Source: JAUYQR01 sp050632395 (GTDB lineage Bacteria > Pseudomonadota > Alphaproteobacteria > Rhodobacterales > Rhodobacteraceae). Taken from it: 64,000 nucleotides of DNA. Position numbers and translations under genes: made by a program. The stretch is from the NCBI RefSeq assembly GCF_050632395.1, contig NZ_CP192600.1:3596001-3660000 (forward strand), read 5' to 3'. Positions within the stretch are counted from its first letter, which is position 1. The number at the start of each line of letters is the position of its first letter. Shown piece by piece: positions 42,779 to 51,761 of the stretch. The notes under the pieces are model-generated. The model saw only the letters and a program-made list of their open reading frames with translations. It was not told where the DNA came from and searched no databases.

Positions 42779-43153
42779 AGCTGCCGTGGACGTCAGCCCC
42801 TTCGAAGACCCGATCGCCAATGACCCCGCCTTCCAGCAGACGGAAAGCCGAATGGCCATCTGGGGGCACCCCCTCCACGCGATGTCGGTCGCCTTCCCCG
42901 TCGCGCTGACGTTCTGTGTCTTCGGCGCTGATCTGCTTTACTGGTGGTCGGGCGAAACCCGCTGGGCCTGGGCCGCGCTTTGGGCTGCGGGCACAGCTTT
43001 CCTCTTTGGGCTTCTGGCCGGAGCCAGCGACACAATGGAGTTGTTATTGGTCCCTGGCATCCGCATCCGCGCCGCGGCCTGGACGCATTTCGTGGTTGGC
43101 ATGGGGGAAAACTCGTATTCGACTATCGGCTGGGAATATCGAAGGGCAACTGA
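42759..43153 (+). pseudogene. DUF2231 gene with internal deletion and frameshift
   Basis: ATG 42759 has a GGAG site. The frame gives MAIWGHPLHAMSVAFPVALT, later AGASDTMELLLVPGIRIRAA and WTHFVVGM to about 43103. The expected family C-terminus GWHGGKLVFDYRLGISKGN is then in a different frame and ends at 43153. The middle helices between THF and GWHGGKLVFDY are missing, so a segment was deleted out of frame. An intact relative is at 39694-40122. Confidence 0.75.
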
Positions 43154-43637
43154 CGCCCCAGTGGCGCCAGAAGCCACGACGGCATCGGCAGTTCTTCAAG
43201 CTCTGGCTTGGCCAGAACAACGCTCAGGAAGCGGATGTGCCGATGACCAGACCGGAAATGGTGACGGTCGACACCAATGGCTCGGGCGGTTCATGCTGGC
43301 CATCGGTTTCGACCACGGCAACGATGGTGTGGCCCACCCATGCGTGCGCCGCGACAAGCCCCGCGACCGGCACCAGCCTTCCTAGGATCCATACCGTGAA
43401 CACCTCACGCATGAAGGTCAGCGCGCCACCGCTGGCAAACTACAGGACAGCCGCCAGCGTGATCAGCCAGACATAGCCGTAATGCGTGGCGCGACGGATC
43501 TGCGCGAACTCGCCCTGCACGATCGCACGATCATGCCGCGCCAGCATCTGCGGCAGTGCTATCAGCCCCGCCACCCAGACCGCCATGAATCCAAGATGCA
43601 GCGCCTTTGCATGCGGGACCAGCGCATCGACCCACAT
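43124..43637 (-). pseudogene. CopD-like membrane protein gene, nonsense codon and frameshift
   Basis: The frame opens MWVDALVPHAKALHLGFMAV and runs to THYGYVWLITLAAVL, then TAG at 43440-43442, then in the same frame FASGGALTFMREVFTVWILG and AAHAWVGHTIVAVVET. After VIGTSAS (43224) the expected tail VVLAKPELEELPMPSWLLAP and LPFDIPSR continues in another frame to 43124. Two lesions are therefore visible. It lies between the CtaG-like and subunit II remnants. Confidence 0.7.
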
Positions 43638-43660
43638 CACGTGGCCTCTCCCATCCTGCG

Positions 43661-44201
43661 TCAGGCGCGGCGAGCCAGCAACCTGCCCAACAGCCCCATC
43701 GCAAGATAGGCCAGAAAAACCCAGCCGATCCCTGCCCACCGTGCAGCGAAAACGCAGCCCGCCAGAACAGAAAGGCAAAGCCCAGCAGGCTTGCCTGCAT
43801 GGCCCAGTAGATCGCCATATGATCCAACGCCGCGTCGTAGGCCTTCGGCAGGTGCCACAGCCACAGCGCGGCGGTCGCCAAGAGAAACGGCAGACCGACC
43901 GGACTGGGCATTTTTGCCGGGCGCGCCAGTGCCAGCAGCGGTGCCGCCACCGCCACCAGCAGAACGTGATGAACGACACGCGCGGAAAACAGCGCCGAAG
44001 ACAGCGCCGAAGACAGGGCGCAAAGCGGTGACAGGAATGCAAGGGCAAGCACCAAAGTCGCCGCAACGCCAGCCCGCCCGCGCCCAGCCCAGATTGCCAG
44101 CACGATCAGGAAGCCAAGCGCCCAATGGTCAAGATTCCACCCATAAATCAGGTCGCGGGCACAGGCGCAGGCCCGCAATAGCTGCCCTCCCAACGGGTCA
44201 C
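43661..44201 (-). pseudogene. CtaG-like cytochrome c oxidase assembly gene, two frameshifts
   Basis: GTG 44201 starts VTRWEGSYCGPAPVPA, which loses frame at about 44160. It resumes one frame over as DLIYGWNLDHWALGFLIVLA, RVVHHVLLVAVAAPLLALAR and ALWLWHLPKAYDAALDHM, the caa3-type CtaG pattern. Near 43745 the frame shifts again, ending GWVFLAYLAMGLLGRLLARR. It lies at the upstream end of the decayed oxidase cluster. Confidence 0.7.
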
Positions 44202-44363
44202 GGTGTCACCGCGCAACGCAGCGTTCCGGCCGTCATGCCATTCCATGCAAACATTGAAACCACCGGTTCGGAAACGCCCGTTCAAAGGGCCAACAGGTTG
44301 CTCAATGTCGCCGGATCGCCGTCCGTTCCTTACCGCCGCAGACCGCCTGCGGTTCCCCCCATC

Positions 44364-46946
44364 TCATCGCGCCTGCGTCGCGACCTTTGCAGCGGTTAAG
44401 CGCGCCCCCCGCCAAAATCCCTTCAGCAGTTCCAGCACCAGCAGCACCGCCAGCCCCGCCGCAGCCGTCAGAACGATATCGTCGCCATGAAGCGGGCCGA
44501 ACCTGAAGACGCCCTGCGCCACAGGCCACAGCACCACCGTCGCTAGAATCCCGCCGACTCCCGCCAGCACGATCAGCAGCGCGGGCTTCGGCCGACCAAG
44601 CGCCGCACCCAGCGACGATGTGAACGACCGGTTCACAAGGATCAGCGCGATGATGGTGATGACCAGCGTGAAGAACACCAGCGCGCGCAGCTCTTCCTCC
44701 GGCATCGCCTTCTGCGCCCCGTACACCAGCATCCCGATCACCGCAGCCAGCGCGACCAGCCCTTGCGTAACGCTCCACGTGACCAGGCCCGCAGAAAACA
44801 GCCGCTCGTCCGGGTGGCGGGGCGGACGGTCCATTATGTCGTCTTCCTCGTCCTCGGCTTCGAAGACTAATGTGCAGACCGGGTCGATCACCATTTCCAG
44901 AAAGGCAATGTGTATCGGCCCCAGAATGATCGGAAAGCCGAACAGCAGCGGCAGGATCGCCAGACCCGCGATCGGCAGGTGCACGGCAAAGACAAAGCTC
45001 ACCGCCTTGCGCAGGTTGTCATAGATCCTGCGGCCCAGCCGGACGGCCCTGACGATCGACCCGAAATCGTCATCCAGCAGCACCAGCGCCGAGGCTTCGC
45101 GCGCCACGTCCGTGCCACGCCCACCCATCGCAATGCCGATATGCGCGCTTTTCAATGCCGGCGCATCGTTGACGCCGTCGCCGGTCATTGCCACGACCTC
45201 GTTGGACGATTTCAGCGCGTTCACGATGCGAAGCTTCTGCTCGGGCATGATGCGGGCGAAGATGTCGCCCTCCGAAAGCCTTTGGCGCAAGGCGGCGTCG
45301 TCAAGGCTGTCCAGTTCCCGGCCGGTCAGGGGGTTTCGGCCATCCAGACCTGCCTCCCGGGCAATCGCCGTGGCGGTCACCGGATAATCGCCCGTTATCA
45401 TCTTGACCCTGATCCCGGCGCGCCGACACTCCGCAACCGCCTGCGCAATCGAGGGGCGCAGGGGGTCGGCCAGACCGACCAGCCCCAGAAACGTCAGCGG
45501 CAGATCCTCCGGCCGTTCCGGCAGATCGCCGTCCGAAAGCGTGCCCCCGGCCACGCCAAGCACGCGCAACCCGCCTGCTGCCATGCTGTCCACCGCCCGC
45601 GCCACTGCCTTGCGGTCATCAGCCGACAAGTGGCACAGCTCGGCAACCGCCTCGGGCGCACCCTTTGTGGCAACCACCCAGTCGCGTGAGGGCGCGTCGC
45701 GCCGCCAGACCTGCGACATCGCCAGCAGATCGGTGCGCAAACCATAGGTCCGTTCCAGCGTCAGCCCCGCCGTCGGGTCCACCGCTTTCGGAACGTCATG
45801 GAACGCCTGCTCCATCGGGTCGAACGGCTGCGGGTCGGACGCCAGAAGTCCGTAGCCGATCACCGTCGCAAACCCCGGTCCGGGCGGCGCCCCGCCGTCC
45901 GCCGCAAAGCTCGTCTCGTCTTGCAAGCGAACCTGCCGGATCGCCATGCGGTTCAGCGTCAGCGTCCCGGTCTTGTCGGTGCACAGCACCGTCGCCGCCC
46001 CCAAGGCCTCGATCGCGGCCGCGCGGCGCGTCAGCACCCGCGCCTTCGACAGTCGCCACGCCCCCACCGCCATGAAAATGGCAAGGACCACCGGAAACTC
46101 CTCGGGAAGCATCGACATCCCGATGGCAATGCCCGCCAGAAGGCCGTCAAGCCAGCCACCCCTGAAATACACGTAAAGTCCGCCAACCAGCAGGCTGACC
46201 AGCCCCCCCACCACCGCAAGGAACAGCACGATGCGGCGGGTCTGCGCATAAAGCCGCGGCGGTTCGGTCCTGACCGTCACCAGCGTCGTCCCGATCTTGC
46301 CGATCTCGGTCGCGGCCCCGGTTGCCATGACCTCGGCGATGCCTTTCCCGCGCACCACAAGCGTGCCCGAAAAGACCAGCGGCAAGTCATCACCGCCCGG
46401 AAGGCCCGCCTGCGCCTCGGCACCGACGGCTGCCACCTTGCGAACAGCAACCGCTTCACCCGTCAGCAGGGACTCGTCGGCCTGCAAATCCTGCGCCGAC
46501 AACAGCCGTGCGTCGGCCGGTATCCGGTCGCCCTCGGCCAGAACGATGATATCGCCCCGCACCACCTCGCGCCCCGCAATGCGCTGGCGCGCACCATCCC
46601 GGATGACCAAGGCCCGCGGGCTGCTCAGATCGCGCAGCGCCTCCAGGACCCGCTCGCTGCGCAGTTCCTGCACCAGCGTTATAACCACCGACAGGCAGGC
46701 AAACCCGGCCAGCACGGCGGCATCAGTCGTCTCGCCCAGCACCGCATAGATCGCCCCACTTGCCAGCAAAAGCGCAAGCATCGGCTCCTTGACCACGTCA
46801 AAAAGGATGCGCGGCCCGGTGCGATGATCGCCGCGCGGCAGTTCGTTCGGCCCGTCCAGCGCCAGCCGCCGCAGCGCCTCGTCGCTGGAAAGGCCGGTCA
46901 GCGCCTTGTCACCTGCGGTATCCTTGGCGGTGTCATCTCTGGTCAT
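44364..46946 (-). CDS. Cation-translocating P-type ATPase (type II-like)
   Basis: An 860-residue ion pump. It has an N-terminal cation-ATPase domain, actuator loop LTGEAVAV, helix 4 MLPEEFPVVLAIFMAVGAW, phosphorylation motif CTDKTGTLTLN (Asp at about 322), the nucleotide-binding KGAPEAV, hinge MTGDGVNDAPALK and helix 6 FLEMVIDPVCTL followed by DDIMDRPPR. The overall layout is that of Ca2+/Mn2+-type pumps, but helix 4 has PEEFP instead of PEGLP and helix 6 has E-M-V-I-D where SERCA has N-L-V-T-D. The ion is therefore uncertain. Start ATG 46946. Confidence 0.9.
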   Translation of the reverse strand: MTRDDTAKDTAGDKALTGLSSDEALRRLALDGPNELPRGDHRTGPRILFDVVKEPMLALLLASGAIYAVLGETTDAAVLAGFACLSVVITLVQELRSERVLEALRDLSSPRALVIRDGARQRIAGREVVRGDIIVLAEGDRIPADARLLSAQDLQADESLLTGEAVAVRKVAAVGAEAQAGLPGGDDLPLVFSGTLVVRGKGIAEVMATGAATEIGKIGTTLVTVRTEPPRLYAQTRRIVLFLAVVGGLVSLLVGGLYVYFRGGWLDGLLAGIAIGMSMLPEEFPVVLAIFMAVGAWRLSKARVLTRRAAAIEALGAATVLCTDKTGTLTLNRMAIRQVRLQDETSFAADGGAPPGPGFATVIGYGLLASDPQPFDPMEQAFHDVPKAVDPTAGLTLERTYGLRTDLLAMSQVWRRDAPSRDWVVATKGAPEAVAELCHLSADDRKAVARAVDSMAAGGLRVLGVAGGTLSDGDLPERPEDLPLTFLGLVGLADPLRPSIAQAVAECRRAGIRVKMITGDYPVTATAIAREAGLDGRNPLTGRELDSLDDAALRQRLSEGDIFARIMPEQKLRIVNALKSSNEVVAMTGDGVNDAPALKSAHIGIAMGGRGTDVAREASALVLLDDDFGSIVRAVRLGRRIYDNLRKAVSFVFAVHLPIAGLAILPLLFGFPIILGPIHIAFLEMVIDPVCTLVFEAEDEEDDIMDRPPRHPDERLFSAGLVTWSVTQGLVALAAVIGMLVYGAQKAMPEEELRALVFFTLVITIIALILVNRSFTSSLGAALGRPKPALLIVLAGVGGILATVVLWPVAQGVFRFGPLHGDDIVLTAAAGLAVLLVLELLKGFWRGARLTAAKVATQAR

Positions 46947-47100
46947 CTGCACGCCACTGCCCGGTTCGCACCCACGCAGCCGGGACAATCCCGCCTACGC
47001 ATCTGCCCGACCAGATCACCAGATCGCCGCCCGGCGTACAACCGCCATCGCGTCAGTCGGGCACCCGCACCGGATTTGCAGCCGGCGCGGGCAGCCCCGA

Positions 47101-48090
47101 TCAGAACCGCTGCGGTGCCGGCGGGCGGTTGCCAAGGATGCCGTCGATCTCGGCCAGAACCTCTGGCGTCAGATCGCCCACCCGGTCCAGCGCGGCAAGG
47201 TTGTCGGTCAGCTGCGACAACCGCGACGCCCCAAGGATAACCGTCGAAACCCGCGGGTTCGTCAGGCACCACGCCAGCGCTAGGTGATGGATCGGCATCT
47301 CAAGCCGGGTCGCAACCGCCGCGAGATCGCGCACCTTGGCAATCCGGGCGCGGCCTTCGTCGCTGGTGAACTTGTCACGCAGCCATTCGTAGCCGGGCAG
47401 GTTCGCGCGCGCATCCTGCGGGATGCCGTCGCTGTATTTCCCGGTCAGCAGTCCCGACGCCAAGGGCGACCAGATCGTCGTGCCCAGACCGAAGGTGTCA
47501 TAAAGCGGCGCATAATCGCCCTCGACCTTTTCCCGCTCGAACAGGTTGTATTGCGGCTGCTCCATCGTCGGTGGCGTCAGGCCCCAGCGCGCCGCAACCG
47601 CATGCGCTTCGGTGATCTGCTGCGCCGACCATTCCGACGTTCCCCAATACAGCACTTTACCCTGCGCGATCAGGTGGTGCATGGCCCGCACCGTTTCCTC
47701 GATCGGGGTGTCGACGTCCGGGCGGTGGCAGAAATACAGATCCAGGTATTCCACCCGCAACCGTTTCAGCGCCGCATGGCAGGCGTCGGTGACATGCTTG
47801 GCCGACAGCCCGCGCTGCGTCGGCTTCGGCCCGCCCCAGAACACCTTCGACGACACCGCAAAACTGTCGCGGCTCCAGCCAAGCTCTTCTATCGCCTGCC
47901 CCATCACCAGTTCCGACCGGCCCTGTTCGTAGCCTTCCGCGTTATCGAAGAAGTTGATCCCCGCGTCATAGGCGGCGGCCATCATGTCCTTGGCGGGGGC
48001 AATATCCACCTGTTTGGCGAAGGTCACCCATGACCCGAACGAAAAGGCGCTGACCTGAAGGCCCGATTTACCCAAGCGGCGATACTGCAT
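47101..48090 (-). CDS. Aldo/keto reductase, voltage-gated K+ channel beta-subunit type
   Basis: A 329-residue TIM-barrel NADPH oxidoreductase. QYRRLGKSGLQVSAFSFGSW opens the protein. The tetrad is Asp and Tyr in FFDNAEGYEQGRSE, Lys in VSSKVFWGG and His in YFCHRPDVDTP. STVILGASRLSQLTDNLAAL near the end is the cofactor segment. The similarity is to KCNAB/YghZ-like reductases; the natural substrate is unknown. I use ATG 48090, eight bases after AAGGA; ATG 48096 is also in frame. It diverges from kdgK. Confidence 0.9.
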   Translation of the reverse strand: MQYRRLGKSGLQVSAFSFGSWVTFAKQVDIAPAKDMMAAAYDAGINFFDNAEGYEQGRSELVMGQAIEELGWSRDSFAVSSKVFWGGPKPTQRGLSAKHVTDACHAALKRLRVEYLDLYFCHRPDVDTPIEETVRAMHHLIAQGKVLYWGTSEWSAQQITEAHAVAARWGLTPPTMEQPQYNLFEREKVEGDYAPLYDTFGLGTTIWSPLASGLLTGKYSDGIPQDARANLPGYEWLRDKFTSDEGRARIAKVRDLAAVATRLEMPIHHLALAWCLTNPRVSTVILGASRLSQLTDNLAALDRVGDLTPEVLAEIDGILGNRPPAPQRF

Positions 48091-48283
48091 CTTCATCTTC
48101 CTTGCTGTGCGGCGTGCTGTCGGCGGCCTCCGGTTCCGGGGCCGACCCCTTGCCCCATCAGATAGGCGCGCGCGCGCCAAGGCAAGGGAACCTCCGCCAG
48201 CCACGATCAAAACGGCTTGCCCCCGCCGCTCGAACCCGCCTAGCCTGCGCCCGCGGCCTGTGCGGCGAGGGAAGGGGCGGTTC

Positions 48284-49216
48284 ATGCGCGTGGTCTGCAT
48301 CGGCGAATGCATGGTCGAATTCGCCCGCCGCGATGACGGCCTGTGGCAGCAGGGCTTTGCCGGCGACAGCCTGAATGTCGCATGGGCCTTGCGCGCCTTA
48401 CTGCCCGCCGAGGCAGAGGTCGCGTATCTGACGCGGGTCGGCACCGATGCCCTGTCGGATGCGATGGTCGCGATGCTACAAACGGCCGGGATCGCAACCG
48501 CCCTTATCCAGCGCGATGCCATGCGCACGGTCGGGCTTTACACGATCCAGACCGACGCCACAGGTGAACGCAGCTTTTCCTACTGGCGCTCGGACAGTGC
48601 CGCCCGCCGGCTTGCCGACGATCCGGCGCTGCTGGCCTCGGCCCTTGCCAACGCCGACCTCGTCTATCTGTCCGGCATCACCTTGGCCATCCTGCCGCCC
48701 GCCAGCCGCGCGCATCTGATGTCCGCCTTGGGCGCGCGGGGAAACCGCCGCTTCACCGTGGCATTCGATCCCAACCTGCGGCCGCGTCTGTGGGAAGCGA
48801 TGGATACCGCACGGGCCGCCATCGACCTCGCCGCGCGTTCCGCCGACATCCTGCTGCCCACGCACGAGGACGAGGCGCTGGCCTTCGCCGACCCCGATCC
48901 CGCCACCACCCGCGACCGCTATGCCCGCCTCGGGGTCGCCGAGACCGTCGTCAAGGACGGCGCGCGGCCAACCCTGTGGCGCGCCGCCGATCAACAAGGT
49001 GCCTGCCCGGTGACAGCGGCGCCGCGCGTGATCGACACCACCGGCGCGGGCGACAGCTTCAACGGCGCCTATCTTGCCGCCCGCCTGATGGGTGCCAGCC
49101 CCGAAACCGCAATTGGTCAGGCCCAGCGCGTGTCAGCCTTCGTGGTCGGCAGCCGTGGCGCGCTTCTGGCGCCCGGCGCGTTGCGCGCAGCCTCTCAGCC
49201 ACCGCCACGCGCGTAG
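48284..49216 (+). CDS. kdgK: 2-keto-3-deoxygluconate kinase
   Basis: PfkB-family sugar kinase making KDPG for the Entner-Doudoroff route. It has 310 residues. MRVVCIGECMVEFARRDDGL and GFAGDSLNVAWALRAL form the substrate side, and VIDTTGAGDSFNGAYLAARL is the catalytic GAGD motif. Specificity for KDG over other sugars is inferred from the GE.M.E N-terminal pattern. GGGAAGG precedes the ATG. Its 3' end overlaps the convergent glycosidase-like gene by 22 bp. Confidence 0.88.
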   Translation: MRVVCIGECMVEFARRDDGLWQQGFAGDSLNVAWALRALLPAEAEVAYLTRVGTDALSDAMVAMLQTAGIATALIQRDAMRTVGLYTIQTDATGERSFSYWRSDSAARRLADDPALLASALANADLVYLSGITLAILPPASRAHLMSALGARGNRRFTVAFDPNLRPRLWEAMDTARAAIDLAARSADILLPTHEDEALAFADPDPATTRDRYARLGVAETVVKDGARPTLWRAADQQGACPVTAAPRVIDTTGAGDSFNGAYLAARLMGASPETAIGQAQRVSAFVVGSRGALLAPGALRAASQPPPRA

Positions 49217-50940
49217 CGCTCCTTCCGACGCGGCCCGATTTCATCCGCCTGCGACAGATCGACCGGCAACAGGCGATACTGGCAATGCGGCCCAAGCTCA
49301 GTCAGCGTGAAGTGCCCGGTCAAACCGTCAACCGCCAAGTCCAGAACCGCATCCGTCGCGGCAATCATGTCAGCGTCGATATCCGCGTCGATCTGCAGGG
49401 CATCCGTCGCGCCTGTCGAATGAAACGAAAACCGGCAGACCTCGCCCTCGACCGACAGGGTCAGGGCGCCCCATTCCGGCACCTCTGGCCGCGTAGCCCC
49501 ACCCCCCGGTGCCAGCGTGTCGATCCGGCGTCTGGCGCAACAGGCCAGCACAGGGTCCAGCACCTTGATTGGCCCCTCGACCCGTAGCAGCGCCACCGGA
49601 TCGCTCGCACAGTCACGCCACCACCCGGCGCGGGCAAGCAGCGGGTGGTCAAAGCGTCCGTGGCGCGCAAGCGAAGCCGCAGCCTTCGCGATCACCGTCG
49701 GATGCGGCGGATCGTGGCGTACGTCAAACGCACCGCTTTCGTAAAAGCCCCTGCGCTCGCGTAGCATCGAATTCCAGTCATAGGTGCCAAACAGTGACCA
49801 CACCGTGATCGCGCGTACGTCGATGCCGTCCTGCCGCGCCGCCGTCGCTGCCTGCCACGCCTCCATCAGCCAGCGCAACTGCTCCTCTCGCGTGCAGCCG
49901 TTGTGCACCTCGGTCACGGCGATGGGCAGGCCATACCGGGCCTTGACCTCGCGCAGCCGCGCCAAGAGGCCGACCTGCGGCTGCAATTCCGGGACGCGCA
50001 CCGCAGCCACATCGACATAGGCCTGCCGCCCGTTGCCTCCCACCGGCTCGTGCGGATAACGCTCCAAGCGGTGATCGAGGAACCGATCGCTGGTCAGATA
50101 CTGGTCGATACCCATGATGTCTGGCGGGCAAGGCGCGGCGGCCAGCGCAGCCAGAGTGTCAACCGCAACGCCCGCATCAACCAGTTCGGTCCAGAACGGA
50201 TGCCCCTGGCCGACCCGGCCGCACAGGAGGTCAAAGCCCAGAAACCGCCGCTCGTTCTCGTAGGCCGCCTGCTCCGCCAGCGCCTCCGTCGCAAAGACGC
50301 GACCCACATCCTCGGTCTGGATCAGCATCGCCGCCGGCCGCAGGTCACGGATGCGGCGCATCACCTCGGCGGTTGCCGTCGCGTAGCCGGCGACATGGCG
50401 CAGGAACGTCGGCGTGTCGCGGGCATGTGGCTCCCACTGCCCGTAAAGGCAGGCGATGCGCGCTGTCGTTACCGGTTCGTTGATCGGGGTGAAATGGCGC
50501 AATGACGGAAAGCGCCGAACCACCGTTTCGGCAAAATCGGCCAGCCGCTCGGCAAATCCGGGATCGGTCGGCAGCAGGCCATCTGGCCCGGCACCGTGAT
50601 GCAGAAAGCCTGCGATGGGCGTGATCCCCAGCGCCTCCAGCCGCGCCAACCGTCGCCCATGATCGGCAAGGGTCGGTCCGCCCCCTTCGGCATGGGCCCA
50701 AAGCAGCGGGTAACGGATGGTGCGGATTCCCAGGTCCGCGATCCGGTCAAGGTCGTCGTCGCGGATCAGATGCCCGGTTTCATGCAACTGGTCACGGATG
50801 GCGCCGTCGATCGTGACGTGGCTGCATTCCAGCCCAGCCCACAGTTCCAACGGCCGCGACGCATCGCGCAACGCGCCGTGGGGAAGATTTGGTCTTGGTT
50901 CAAGGCGAACGATCTTTGCGTCGGCATCCTGCACACTCAT
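49195..50940 (-). CDS. Glycoside hydrolase family 1-like protein with C-terminal extension
   Basis: A 581-residue protein. The barrel (about residues 25-400) has IRTIRYPLLWAHAEGG, the acid/base motif FTPINEPVTTARIACLYGQW, and a probable nucleophile segment PIAVTEVHNGCTREEQLRWL where family 1 enzymes have I-T-E-N-G. The last 130 residues form a separate region of unknown role. No signal peptide is present, so it should act in the cytoplasm. Similar barrels occur fused to sugar reductases; none is visible here. Start ATG 50940. Confidence 0.75.
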   Translation of the reverse strand: MSVQDADAKIVRLEPRPNLPHGALRDASRPLELWAGLECSHVTIDGAIRDQLHETGHLIRDDDLDRIADLGIRTIRYPLLWAHAEGGGPTLADHGRRLARLEALGITPIAGFLHHGAGPDGLLPTDPGFAERLADFAETVVRRFPSLRHFTPINEPVTTARIACLYGQWEPHARDTPTFLRHVAGYATATAEVMRRIRDLRPAAMLIQTEDVGRVFATEALAEQAAYENERRFLGFDLLCGRVGQGHPFWTELVDAGVAVDTLAALAAAPCPPDIMGIDQYLTSDRFLDHRLERYPHEPVGGNGRQAYVDVAAVRVPELQPQVGLLARLREVKARYGLPIAVTEVHNGCTREEQLRWLMEAWQAATAARQDGIDVRAITVWSLFGTYDWNSMLRERRGFYESGAFDVRHDPPHPTVIAKAAASLARHGRFDHPLLARAGWWRDCASDPVALLRVEGPIKVLDPVLACCARRRIDTLAPGGGATRPEVPEWGALTLSVEGEVCRFSFHSTGATDALQIDADIDADMIAATDAVLDLAVDGLTGHFTLTELGPHCQYRLLPVDLSQADEIGPRRKERYARGGG

Positions 50941-51042
50941 AGTCCTTCCAGACGAACAGCACCGGACACTCAACCGCTGGGTCCGGTGAGGGTTCCGTTT
51001 TTTTGAACATCCCTTTCGCAGTTGCAGCGTGGCTTGGCCTGA

Positions 51043-51699
51043 TCAGGCGGCAATCGGCACGATCAGGTCCGGCCCCGACGCCCGGTTGGAATTGACAGCC
51101 GAAGACACCCTGACCGGCCGCGTCAGCGCACCCTCCGGTGCGGCTTTCATCAAGACGGCCGCACCATGCCCTGCCTCGCCCAGCCACAGCGGCCAGTCCG
51201 CCTGTTCCAGCACGACCGGCTCGCGGTGGTGCAGCCCCGCCATCACCGGCCCCGCGTCGGTCGACACGATGGCAACGGTGTCGATGTCATGCCAGCGTTG
51301 CCAGACCCCGGCCAACGCCATCGGCAACCCGTCCGCGCGGGTGAAATACCACGGCAACTTTTCACCCTTCTCGCCCGTGCTCCATTCGTAAAATCCGCTT
51401 GCCGGCACGATGCAGCGCCGTGACCGCACGGCCTCACGGAAGGCGGGTTTCGTCGCCACGGTGTCGGCCCGGGCGTTGATGATCAAAGGCCCGTCATTCG
51501 TCGCCTTGTACCACGACGGCACGAACCCCCAGCGCATCGCGCGCAACCGCCGCACCCCGCCGTCCGAGGTCACGACCGCAACCGGGTTCGTCGGGCAGAC
51601 GTTGTAGTTCGGCACCATCGGCAAGTCGTTGCCGGGCACGGCACCGAACAGCGCCGCCAGCGCTTCGTTCGGATGAGTGATGGTGAAACGGCCGCACAT
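51043..51699 (-). CDS. SRAP (SOS response-associated peptidase, YedK/HMCES-like) protein
   Basis: A 218-residue protein that crosslinks to abasic sites in single-stranded DNA. MCGRFTITHPNEALAALFGA places the catalytic Cys at residue 2. Asn is in LIINARADTVATKP, Glu in GFYEWSTGEK and His in AGLHHREPVVL, completing the known set. The start must be ATG 51699 so that Cys2 is exposed; in-frame codons upstream can be discarded. It is downstream of the UshA-like gene on the same strand. Confidence 0.94.
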   Translation of the reverse strand: MCGRFTITHPNEALAALFGAVPGNDLPMVPNYNVCPTNPVAVVTSDGGVRRLRAMRWGFVPSWYKATNDGPLIINARADTVATKPAFREAVRSRRCIVPASGFYEWSTGEKGEKLPWYFTRADGLPMALAGVWQRWHDIDTVAIVSTDAGPVMAGLHHREPVVLEQADWPLWLGEAGHGAAVLMKAAPEGALTRPVRVSSAVNSNRASGPDLIVPIAA

Positions 51700-51731
51700 C
51701 CGCAAAAGATAGGCTCGGCACGCCTTCGCGC

Positions 51732-51761
51732 CAAGCCCGTCTCCATCAAGCCCGTCTCCAT
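51732..51761. repeat. Tandem duplication of a 15-bp unit
   Basis: CAAGCCCGTCTCCAT occurs twice in direct succession (51732-51746 and 51747-51761). The second copy touches the stop codon of the UshA-like gene. Probably a replication-slippage product. Confidence 0.7.
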
